Below, piece by piece: positions 1 to 5,989 of a stretch of DNA of 5,989 nucleotides. The notes beneath the pieces were generated by a model. The model searched no databases. It saw only the letters and a list, made by a program, of their open reading frames with translations, and had not been told where the DNA came from. Each line of letters begins with the position of its first letter. Positions within the stretch are counted from its first letter, which is position 1. The position numbers were made by a program, and so were the translations under genes. This DNA comes from Allobrachymonas sp. (GTDB lineage Bacteria > Pseudomonadota > Gammaproteobacteria > Burkholderiales > Burkholderiaceae_C): NCBI GenBank assembly GCA_018054915.1, contig JAGPIR010000085.1, positions 1-5,989 of the forward strand, written 5' to 3'.

Positions 1-1
1 C

Positions 2-1183
2 CAGGACCCTTGCGCCCATGCAGAAATCCTGGCATTGCGGGCCGCCGCCCGCACCATCGGCAACCATCGGCTGGAAGGCTGTACGCTTTACGTCACGCTG
101 GAACCCTGCGCCATGTGCAGCGGTGCACTGCTGCATGCACGGATTGCCCGTGCCGTCTATGCCGTGCCCGACCCCAAAACCGGCGCGGCAGGCTCAGTGC
201 TCAACCTTTTTGCCAACAGCGCCCTGAACCACCAGACCCGCTGCGAAGCCTATGCCCCCAAGGACGCTTCCGGCCACACTTTGCAAGCAGCCTGCACCGA
301 AGTATTGCAGGAATTTTTCCGCAAACGCCGCATGGCGCAACAAGATTTGCGTCGAACCCCCTTGCATGCACCATTGCGCGAAGATGCCCTGCGGCCATCT
401 GAAACACATTTTGCGGGCATCCACGCCCTGGAGACACTCAGACCATGGTGCGGCTTTGTGCAGCTGTCCGATCCTGAAGAAGAACCTGGTTCCATGCCAT
501 GGCGCATGCACGTGATCGACACCGCACCGGATGACCGCAGCCGTCCCGCCGTGTTGTTACTGCATGGATATGCCAGCTACAGTCTGCTGTGGGCCGGTCT
601 GATTGCACAGCTGCACACCGCTGGCTGGCGCGTGCTCGCGCCCGACCTGCTGGGCCACGGCAGAAGCGACATGCCCAAGAAAACCCAACGTCACCGCCCA
701 GTCTGGCATGCCGCCTTATTGCGGCAATGGCTGCAACAGGCGCATTTTTCACAACATGTCCGCCGGACAGCCATCCTGCATGACAACGCTGCCCTGCTCT
801 GGAGTTCCCTGGCAGCAGGTTTGCACGACGTGCCCCCTACTCCTGTCATTCATCTGCACCCAGAAGGCGTGGCCACTTGGCGCCAGCACTGCCAGCAGCG
901 GACCCGTTTCGACCTGGATGCGCATTGGGCGCTTGATGCTGCCGAAGCCGCCTCTGGCGCCTGGTCTGCCCCCTGGCCCGATGCCGGGCATCGGGCCGCG
1001 CTGCAATGGCCCGAATGGGCTGCTGTCGCGCAAGCATTCGCACAGCATGGCACAATCGACACGGCAGTTGCAGACGCCCAGGTAATTCGCATCCCTGCGT
1101 CTGGAGCCGCTTTCCGGCGCTGGCTCCAACAGCATGGACCCGACTTGGCAAGAATCCTTGATCAATTCGTTGCATCTACCTGA
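2..1183 (+). CDS. tadA: tRNA adenosine(34) deaminase TadA fused to a degenerate haloalkane-dehalogenase-like alpha/beta-hydrolase domain (5' partial)
   Basis: TadA deaminates A34 to inosine in the tRNA anticodon (tRNA-Arg(ACG) in bacteria), in the cytoplasm. The frame is open from base 2, so the N-terminus lies outside the window; by comparison with E. coli TadA about 50 residues are missing. Visible deaminase motifs are HAE at 17-25 (zinc-binding His and catalytic Glu), PCAMC at 104-118 (two zinc Cys), then DPKTGAAGS and the FFRKRR helix ending near 334. Without a stop, the frame continues into an alpha/beta-hydrolase resembling haloalkane dehalogenases. An LRPSETHFAGI segment matches the family N-terminus. 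It is followed by LLLHGYAS (oxyanion region, His at 563), APDLLGHGRSD, an HD dyad whose Asp (782-784) sits at the nucleophile position, and an APWPDAGHRAA cap motif. The catalytic His position in the C-terminal HFxQExxG-like motif reads as Arg (1118-1120, RWLQQHG). The TadA half is firm; the activity of the second half is doubtful. ldcA follows after 75 bases. Confidence 0.9.
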   Translation, partial: QDPCAHAEILALRAAARTIGNHRLEGCTLYVTLEPCAMCSGALLHARIARAVYAVPDPKTGAAGSVLNLFANSALNHQTRCEAYAPKDASGHTLQAACTEVLQEFFRKRRMAQQDLRRTPLHAPLREDALRPSETHFAGIHALETLRPWCGFVQLSDPEEEPGSMPWRMHVIDTAPDDRSRPAVLLLHGYASYSLLWAGLIAQLHTAGWRVLAPDLLGHGRSDMPKKTQRHRPVWHAALLRQWLQQAHFSQHVRRTAILHDNAALLWSSLAAGLHDVPPTPVIHLHPEGVATWRQHCQQRTRFDLDAHWALDAAEAASGAWSAPWPDAGHRAALQWPEWAAVAQAFAQHGTIDTAVADAQVIRIPASGAAFRRWLQQHGPDLARILDQFVAST

Positions 1184-1258
1184 GCCGGTCCATCTGCTTC
1201 TGTGCGCACACAACGGCTAGCGGCAACCAAGCGCCTTTCTGTTTTCCCGGTTACCCCC

Positions 1259-2194
1259 ATGGCACATATTTATGTCTACTCACCTTCCGGCGCAGTGCGC
1301 AACGCGGCAGGGTTTCGTCGCGCCATCAAGCGCTTGCAGCAACGTGGGCACGCCGTTGAAGTCGATCCCGATGCCTTAACGACCTGGCAACGCTTCGCCG
1401 GCGACGATGCCGCGCGGCTGGCTGCCATTGGCCGAGCAGCCGACAGCGGCGCCGACGTGACGCTTCTATCGCGCGGAGGCTACGGACTTACCCGCATCCT
1501 TCCGCAACTACCGTGGAAAAAAATCATCAAGGCCATTGAAAACGGCACACAGTTTGTTGGGCTGAGCGACTTCACCGCCCTGCAGACGGCCCTGCTTACA
1601 AAGACGGCCACACAACCAGCCGTTACATGGGCAGGTAATTTGCTGATTGATGATTGGGGGCAAATCGCAGAACCTGACGAAATCACCGAGGCCTGTTTTT
1701 CCGAGATGGTGCAGGGAAGCAGCGAAGGCGCTGGCTGGATCATCAGCAAAAAAGAACAGCCAGAAACCGGCACGGCATTGCTGAAAAAACCGGTGAAGAA
1801 TGCCACTTTGTGGGGCGGCAATCTGTGCGTACTCACCAGCTTGCTGGGTACCCCCTATTTCCCCTCCATCAAAAAGGGCGTACTTTTTCTGGAAGACGTC
1901 TCTGAACACCCCTACCGCATCGAACGCATGCTCACCCAGTTGTTGCATGCTGGCGTGCTGGACAATCAACAGGCAGTCATTCTGGGGCAATTCACCGATT
2001 TCCAGACAAGCACGCACGACAAGGGCTTCAACCTGCGAACCGTGGTGCAATGGCTGCGCAGCCAGACGCGCACCCCCATCCTCACCGGACTGCCGCACGG
2101 ACACGTTCCTACCAAGGTGCTGCTGCCGGTGGGAGCAACGGTTGATTTGCAGATGCAGGGACGAGAGTGCCTGATCCTGTGGGGCCACATCTAG
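1259..2194 (+). CDS. ldcA: Muramoyltetrapeptide (LD-)carboxypeptidase, peptidase family S66
   Basis: This cytoplasmic serine peptidase removes the terminal D-Ala from muropeptide tetrapeptides during peptidoglycan recycling. From the ATG at 1259 it is 311 residues, close to E. coli LdcA (about 304). The N-terminal MAHIYVYSPSG aligns with the start of the E. coli protein. RGGYG is at residues 72-76. The catalytic triad expected for S66 is present: Ser103 in GLSDFTALQ, Glu212 in FLEDVSEHPYRIERML, and His282 in HGHVPTK. The substrate-pocket segment TLWGGNL is at residues 183-189. The frame also opens at a GTG at 1202, which would add 19 residues. I prefer 1259 because it matches the family N-terminus and the extension looks unstructured, but neither start has a clear Shine-Dalgarno sequence (CTGTTTTCCCGGTTACCCCC precedes the ATG). 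It is probably co-transcribed with tadA, since no terminator is visible in the 75-base gap. A tadA-ldcA pairing is, to my knowledge, common in Burkholderiales. Confidence 0.93.
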   Translation: MAHIYVYSPSGAVRNAAGFRRAIKRLQQRGHAVEVDPDALTTWQRFAGDDAARLAAIGRAADSGADVTLLSRGGYGLTRILPQLPWKKIIKAIENGTQFVGLSDFTALQTALLTKTATQPAVTWAGNLLIDDWGQIAEPDEITEACFSEMVQGSSEGAGWIISKKEQPETGTALLKKPVKNATLWGGNLCVLTSLLGTPYFPSIKKGVLFLEDVSEHPYRIERMLTQLLHAGVLDNQQAVILGQFTDFQTSTHDKGFNLRTVVQWLRSQTRTPILTGLPHGHVPTKVLLPVGATVDLQMQGRECLILWGHI

Positions 2195-2255
2195 GACACG
2201 CCCTTATTACTGGGTTCATCCCTAGACAGGACTCCGTCCATTCGCAGCAAACGCC
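2195..2255. other. Convergent intergenic gap between ldcA and truA
   Basis: These 61 bases separate two converging stop codons. I see only very short inverted repeats (for example CTAGG at 2191-2195, whose first four bases are in the ldcA end, with CCTAG at 2221-2225) and no T tract after them. Neither gene therefore has a visible intrinsic terminator here, and read-through or Rho-dependent termination is possible. Confidence 0.6.
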
Positions 2256-3089
2256 CTACGCCTGCTGGCAAGAACCATCAAACGCGTCAAATCCGCCCCA
2301 TCCGCCACCCGGCAGGAAGTCAAACGCATCTACCTTGCCGGGAAGGCCCCAGTGGGGAGCATACACAGGCCCTGCAAAATAAAGCCCGGCGGGTGAGAAG
2401 GTCGGAGCGGCAACTTCGCGACGACGTGCAGCCAGCACCTCATCCATCCAGAGCGGCGGGCGGCTACCCTGACCAACGGCGACCAAACAGCCCATGATGT
2501 TGCGGATCATGTGGTGCAGAAATGCATTGGCCTGAAATTCGAAACGCCAGTAGGCTCCGTGCCGCGTGATGGCAATGCGTTGCACCGTCTTGACCGGACT
2601 GAGCGCCTGGCATTGGGCTGCACGAAAACTGGAAAAATCGTGTTCACCGATCAGGCGCTGTGCCGCATCCCGCATGGCCGCGCCATCAAGCGGGCGAAAT
2701 GACCAGCCCACACGTCCCACTTCCAGACTCGGGCGCACGGGAGACTGCAGCAACACATACACGTAACGGCGCGCCATGGCACAGGCCCTGGCATGAAAAG
2801 TCTCAGGAACCGGCAAGGCCCATTGCACCGAAATATCCTGTGCCAGCCATGCATTGACGCCACGCACCCAGGAAGACGTCTCGCGTTGCACGGAGCAATC
2901 AAAATGCACCACCTGCAGCAGGGCATGAACACCCGCATCGGTGCGGCCAGCGCACAGCGTATTGACTGGCATGCCGGCAAAACGTGCCAGTGCGGTTTCC
3001 AGCCTATCCTGTACGGTCTGACCCGACGGTTGACTCTGCCACCCTTGATAGGCTGACCCCGCATAGCTCACGCCAAGCGCCATGCGCAT
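2256..3089 (-). CDS. truA: tRNA pseudouridine(38-40) synthase TruA
   Basis: TruA isomerises uridine to pseudouridine at positions 38, 39 and 40 of the tRNA anticodon stem-loop. The protein is 277 residues (E. coli about 270) and collinear with the family. It has LGVSYAGSAYQGWQSQ at the N-terminus, and CAGRTDAGVHA with the catalytic Asp at residue 51. Its ARRYVY segment places the conserved active-site Tyr at 109. GEHDFSSFRAAQCQ is at about 148-161, and ANAFLHHMIRNIMG at about 187-200. The open frame reaches upstream to 3158, but the ATG at 3089 is chosen because a GGAGGA Shine-Dalgarno lies six bases before it and the following residues match the family N-terminus. The C-terminal tail after about residue 250 is Gly/Phe/Asp-rich and is not obviously conserved. 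It lies downstream of fimV on the same strand, separated by 189 bases containing an intrinsic terminator, and it converges with ldcA. No key residue is missing. Confidence 0.97.
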   Translation of the reverse strand: MRMALGVSYAGSAYQGWQSQPSGQTVQDRLETALARFAGMPVNTLCAGRTDAGVHALLQVVHFDCSVQRETSSWVRGVNAWLAQDISVQWALPVPETFHARACAMARRYVYVLLQSPVRPSLEVGRVGWSFRPLDGAAMRDAAQRLIGEHDFSSFRAAQCQALSPVKTVQRIAITRHGAYWRFEFQANAFLHHMIRNIMGCLVAVGQGSRPPLWMDEVLAARRREVAAPTFSPAGLYFAGPVYAPHWGLPGKVDAFDFLPGGGWGGFDAFDGSCQQA

Positions 3090-3095
3090 AGCCTG

Positions 3096-3101
3096 TCCTC
3101 C
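3096..3101 (-). promoter_or_regulatory. Shine-Dalgarno sequence of truA
   Basis: Read on the minus strand this is GGAGGA, followed by six bases (CAGGCT) and then ATG at 3089. It is a near-perfect ribosome binding site at standard spacing, and it decides the truA start against the longer open frame reaching 3158. Confidence 0.85.
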
Positions 3102-3202
3102 ACATTCCTGCATCCAGCATGCTCTGGCGCAACGCGGAAAAGGACCTGCTGCTTCCACGCAAATCCTTCTCTACCGATCACCTTTGAACATTATCCGCTC
3201 TG

Positions 3203-3233
3203 AAAAACACAGCAGCCTGCCAAGAGGCTGCTG
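3203..3233 (-). terminator. Rho-independent terminator of fimV
   Basis: On the minus strand the sequence reads CAGCAGCCT, loop CTTGGC, AGGCTGCTG, then TGTTTTT. This is a perfect 9-bp GC-rich stem (extendable by a G-U pair) with a 6-base loop and a T-rich tail. It begins 45 bases after the fimV stop codon and lies upstream of truA, so it should end most fimV transcripts before truA. On the plus strand the hairpin is not followed by a T tract, so it acts in the fimV direction only. Confidence 0.85.
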
Positions 3234-3278
3234 CTGTCGCTTCTGCCCGCCTCCATACCACCGGCCCAATGACCGGAT

Positions 3279-5927
3279 TTACAAAATGCTTGCCAGCAAT
3301 ACCTCCGCTTGCGCTTTCAGTTCCCCGCTGGCTTTCTGGGCCACCTCCTGCGCCATGGCTCTGGCGCCTTCATTATCGCCAATGGTCAGAAATTCTCGCG
3401 CCAGCGCCAGTTTGGTGATCAAGGGGTCGGAAGCTTGAGTCTCGGGCGCTTTAGGCAAATCCAGATCCAGCGACAGGCCGTTCATGTCAAAGTCCAGACC
3501 ACTACCGGCCGCCCGTGCCGCTAGCGGTGCGGAAATGGATGATGGCGCCTCATCGGGCATATCGAGCGTCAGATCGATCACAGACTCCGGCGGGGAGTAG
3601 GTTGAACTCGAAACGACAGGCACTGTGGCAGGAGACAGGTTTTCAAGGTCGAAATCGGGATTTCTGTCAGCTTCCGATTCCTGCGCTGTCTCAACGGGGA
3701 ATGCATCCTCTTCGGGCATGTCCAGCGTCAAATCAATGAGGGACATTGCGGACGGGTCGCCTTTTGCAGCCGACGCACTCTCTGTCACAGGAACCGTCAT
3801 CGGCGACATGGTCGGCTGCTGCAGCAAATCAGTACGCACTGACGAAGGCTGTACAGGATCAGTGTCCACAGCGTGCGCGCCAATTGCGGATGCCACGGCC
3901 CCTGCTGCGGCACCAGCAGATGCGAAGTCGGCTGAAACGGCTGTTGCTGCGGATTGGACCTCTGGACGACGGGTCGCCGTGGCAGAAGCTGCGTACAGCG
4001 AATTCTCCGGATCGATTTCAGCGCCCTTAACGCACGCAGCATCCCACTCCGGCCCATTACCCTGTGTCAGCCTCTTGAGCACCGTCGCATAATGGGCATA
4101 CGCTTTGACATCGTGGCGGCGTGCGTACATTTCCAGCAATTTGACATAAATCGGCATGCGTTCCGGATATTTAACAAGGGCATCCTTAAGGATTTCTTCA
4201 GCCTGGATGTCCCGGCCATAGGCCAAGTACACATCGGCCTCGGAAACCGGATCTACATCGGCTTCGGCATCAAGCTGGCTAGGCGAATACAACATGGAGG
4301 ACTGGTTCGCTCCCAAGGAACCACTGCCTGCCGCCGTCGGTTCAGATGTATCAATATCCTTGCCGCCCGAGGCATGAAAGAACGAGTCCGGCGTGTAATT
4401 GCTTTCCGTAAATGAACTATCCGAATCTGCTTCCGCCCGGTTTTTCCTGCGTTGGCGCAGGAAAACATAAACCAGCCCCCCCACTGCAATCAATCCCATA
4501 CCACCTTTGAACACGGGATTGCCAATCAAACTTTCAAGAAAACCGGGTTCCGGAGGCAGCGGTGGCGATTGCACGGGTTTCTTGCGCGGTGCCACACCGG
4601 AGGCTGGCGCAGACACGGCACTGGCCGCAGCGGAAGCAGTCAACTTCTCAGCCGACGCTGCAGCGCTTGCTGCAGAAACAGCGCCCACCGAGGCACTGGC
4701 ACCTTCAGCCACCTGCGAAGCTGCCAGAACTGCTGTGGAGGCTGCAACAGCACTGCTGGCCATGCCAGGCGGTGCAACGACCACGGGTACACCTGTTCCC
4801 GATTGCACTTTGCCCGCCTGCTGAGCACTGGCCGACGCTTCTGCGCTGATGTTCTTCAGATCGCTCAGATTTTTGTTGAGTTCTTCGGCTCGGTTGGTGT
4901 TGTCCCTCTTCTGCATGGTCTCGGCCATGCGTTGCTCCGCCGTTTTGCCGTTCTTGACGTCCGCCTTGGAAATGGTCAAGGTATCGGGGGCTGCGGCAGA
5001 AGAAGTGCGCGTATCTTCCACCCTGCTCTGAACCTTGCCGCCGCTTTGCTGAGGGCTCGGCGCTGCTTGCGCCATGGGTGAACGGGCAAGCCGGTTGCGG
5101 TAAGCGCGGAAGTCCTCGCTTTGGGCAATCACGAGGGTGCGCGCCTCTGCGGCCGGTACGGCCCGCACTTCGCTGGCACTGGGCATCCGTAACACTGCTC
5201 CTGATTTGAGCTGATGAACATTGCCGTTGATGAAGGCGTGCGAATTGGCGCGCTGCAATGCCACCAGCATCTGATCCAGTGAAACATGCGCCGGCCGGTT
5301 AAGGGCCGCAATCCGCCCTGCCGTATCGCCTTGGCTTACTCGCACCGAGCCCCCTCGCGCCAATGCCCCCTCTTTTCTCTGGGCCACTGCCCTGGATCCA
5401 GTGGGCGGCTTGCCTTCCCCCTCCGCCGATGGCAGGTCAACTCGCCGACTGGCAATGGGTGCAACAGGGCTGACCCTGGCCGCCTCGGATGTCCGCGGTG
5501 TCAACGGCTCCACCACCGCCACCGATGGCTGGCTGGCTGCCGGCGGATCCAGCAATATCGAAAAATCCCGCGTCACACTGCCTGCTCCGTCGCTGGCTTG
5601 CAGCACCACATCAATGAATGGTTCGTTGATGGGGGCATCGCTGCTCAATACCAACACCTTCTGTCCATTGGGCATTTGACGCACACTGGAATGAATGCCT
5701 TTGATGACTGGCGCGTATTCCAGCCCTTTCTGGGCATATACCGCCGATGGTGCCATCCCCGCCTTGAGGCTCGCCGCCTGGGCGTCCGTCAGCTCCACTT
5801 CCGCCCGCAACGGCTGCCCCAGCGCCGATTGCACGCGCAGGCGCCCAAATCCCAGCGCATATGCGTTGCCTGCAACGCAGGTGAACAACACCGTCGCCAT
5901 CGCAACCCTGGAAATCCGAAAGCGCAT
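3279..5927 (-). CDS. fimV: FimV/HubP-family polar inner-membrane protein with LysM domain
   Basis: FimV-family proteins organise the cell pole and in relatives are needed for type IV pilus assembly, twitching and cAMP signalling. From the ATG at 5927 the protein has 882 residues (P. aeruginosa FimV about 919). Residues 1-24 form a classic signal peptide (RFRISR, hydrophobic core, AYA cut before LGFG). The conserved FimV N-terminal domain follows to about 128 (LRVQSALGQPLRAEVEL). A Pro/Ala linker leads to a LysM-like domain at about 193-250 (SVRVSQGDTAGRIAALN; LKSGAVLRMP). A charged, probably coiled-coil stretch lies near 320-360 and an Ala/Ser-rich linker at 363-445. One transmembrane helix is at about 475-490 (GMGLIAVGGLVYVFL, then RQRRK). 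The cytoplasmic part has TPR-like helices near 558-645 (EADVYLAYGRDIQAEEIL), an acidic disordered region with two IDLTLDMP motifs, and the FimV C-terminal domain at 834-882. The frame also opens at an in-frame ATG at 5981 (900 residues). I prefer 5927 because it gives a compact signal peptide and has a GGAAGGA 12 bases upstream, but the longer form cannot be excluded because its upstream region is cut off. Confidence 0.93.
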   Translation of the reverse strand: MRFRISRVAMATVLFTCVAGNAYALGFGRLRVQSALGQPLRAEVELTDAQAASLKAGMAPSAVYAQKGLEYAPVIKGIHSSVRQMPNGQKVLVLSSDAPINEPFIDVVLQASDGAGSVTRDFSILLDPPAASQPSVAVVEPLTPRTSEAARVSPVAPIASRRVDLPSAEGEGKPPTGSRAVAQRKEGALARGGSVRVSQGDTAGRIAALNRPAHVSLDQMLVALQRANSHAFINGNVHQLKSGAVLRMPSASEVRAVPAAEARTLVIAQSEDFRAYRNRLARSPMAQAAPSPQQSGGKVQSRVEDTRTSSAAAPDTLTISKADVKNGKTAEQRMAETMQKRDNTNRAEELNKNLSDLKNISAEASASAQQAGKVQSGTGVPVVVAPPGMASSAVAASTAVLAASQVAEGASASVGAVSAASAAASAEKLTASAAASAVSAPASGVAPRKKPVQSPPLPPEPGFLESLIGNPVFKGGMGLIAVGGLVYVFLRQRRKNRAEADSDSSFTESNYTPDSFFHASGGKDIDTSEPTAAGSGSLGANQSSMLYSPSQLDAEADVDPVSEADVYLAYGRDIQAEEILKDALVKYPERMPIYVKLLEMYARRHDVKAYAHYATVLKRLTQGNGPEWDAACVKGAEIDPENSLYAASATATRRPEVQSAATAVSADFASAGAAAGAVASAIGAHAVDTDPVQPSSVRTDLLQQPTMSPMTVPVTESASAAKGDPSAMSLIDLTLDMPEEDAFPVETAQESEADRNPDFDLENLSPATVPVVSSSTYSPPESVIDLTLDMPDEAPSSISAPLAARAAGSGLDFDMNGLSLDLDLPKAPETQASDPLITKLALAREFLTIGDNEGARAMAQEVAQKASGELKAQAEVLLASIL
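3555..3578 (-). repeat. Second copy of the IDLTLDMP motif in FimV
   Basis: Codons for IDLTLDMP, flanked by ESV upstream and DEAPS downstream. It is the second of two identical octapeptides 53 residues apart in the acidic cytoplasmic part of FimV. The two DNA copies differ at several synonymous positions, so this is a conserved peptide motif and not a fresh DNA duplication. Confidence 0.75.
3714..3737 (-). repeat. First copy of the IDLTLDMP motif in FimV
   Basis: Codons for IDLTLDMP, flanked by MSL upstream and EEDAF downstream. An acidic pair follows the motif in both copies (EE here, DE in the other). The motif lies between the TPR-like helices and the C-terminal FimV domain, in sequence otherwise rich in Ser, Pro, Glu and Asp. 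A short-linear-motif role is inference. Confidence 0.75.
4593..4841 (-). repeat. Ala/Ser-rich low-complexity linker in FimV
   Basis: About 83 residues just before the transmembrane helix are dominated by Ala and Ser with scattered Val, in the periplasmic part of FimV. At DNA level it is a run of GCN, TCN and AGC codons, which explains the long open frames seen in other registers across this stretch. It is probably a flexible or wall-spanning spacer, of a type that tends to vary in length between strains. Confidence 0.7.
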
Positions 5928-5989
5928 AAATGGCGTTTTTCCTTCCGCTGCTGTCAGGCTGGACTTGGTGCAGTTTTTCATTGCTGGAT

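Noticed and set aside
10..783. Several open frames overlapping tadA on both strands.
   Set aside because: The frame starting at base 2 carries all the deaminase and hydrolase motifs in order. The others are shadow frames of a GC-rich gene.
2241..2275. GCAGCA paired with TGCTG as a terminator hairpin at the ldcA/truA junction.
   Set aside because: The stem is only about five base pairs with a 14-base loop, it overlaps the truA coding end, and no T tract follows on either strand.
3187..3200. Minus-strand GAGCGGATAATGTTC, resembling part of the lac operator and containing a GATAAT -10-like hexamer about 100 bases before truA.
   Set aside because: It lacks the dyad symmetry of an operator, and no acceptable -35 lies 16-18 bases upstream (TTGGCA is 22 bases away and inside the terminator). 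A promoter here is possible but not supported.
4452..5081. Long plus-strand open frames (up to 209 codons) opposite fimV, suggesting an antisense gene.
   Set aside because: They lie opposite the Ala/Ser-rich, GC-rich part of fimV, where stop codons are depleted in other frames. The translations have no family-like features and no ribosome binding site.
5855..5927. Possible lipoprotein signal in FimV, because a Cys lies in the hydrophobic N-terminal core (LFTC).
   Set aside because: LFTC does not fit the lipobox (small residue before the Cys), and a better signal peptidase I site, AYA before LGFG, follows it.

Overview
The window looks like ordinary, gene-dense chromosome from a moderately GC-rich betaproteobacterium. 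Order Burkholderiales is likely and a Comamonadaceae-type genome is plausible. This rests on the FimV family form, the fimV-truA adjacency and the tadA-ldcA adjacency, all of which are common in that order. It is inference from gene content, not a database match. I saw no mobile element, tRNA, rRNA or CRISPR array.

Layout. Two genes run rightward on the + strand. The first is a 5'-truncated tadA whose reading frame continues without a stop into a haloalkane-dehalogenase-like alpha/beta-hydrolase domain (2-1183). The second is ldcA, an LD-carboxypeptidase of peptidoglycan recycling (about 1259-2194). Two genes run leftward on the - strand: fimV (start near 5927 or 5981, end 3279) and then truA (3089-2256). 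The two gene pairs converge on a 61-base gap (2195-2255) in which I see no convincing terminator.

How the genes relate. TadA (inosine at tRNA wobble position 34) and TruA (pseudouridine at 38-40) both modify the tRNA anticodon arm. LdcA acts in the cytoplasm on recycled muropeptides. FimV is an inner-membrane protein with a periplasmic LysM domain and a cytoplasmic TPR/FimV C-terminal part, and in relatives it serves pole organisation, type IV pili and twitching. A clear intrinsic terminator just after fimV (3203-3233) suggests that fimV and truA are largely separate transcription units although they are adjacent and co-oriented. truA has its own strong Shine-Dalgarno sequence.

The most unusual item is the TadA-hydrolase fusion. 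The hydrolase half keeps the fold signatures but appears to have lost the catalytic histidine, the halide-binding residues and probably the catalytic acid, so it may be a non-catalytic appendage on an essential tRNA-editing enzyme. I found no evidence of a wholly new multi-gene system.
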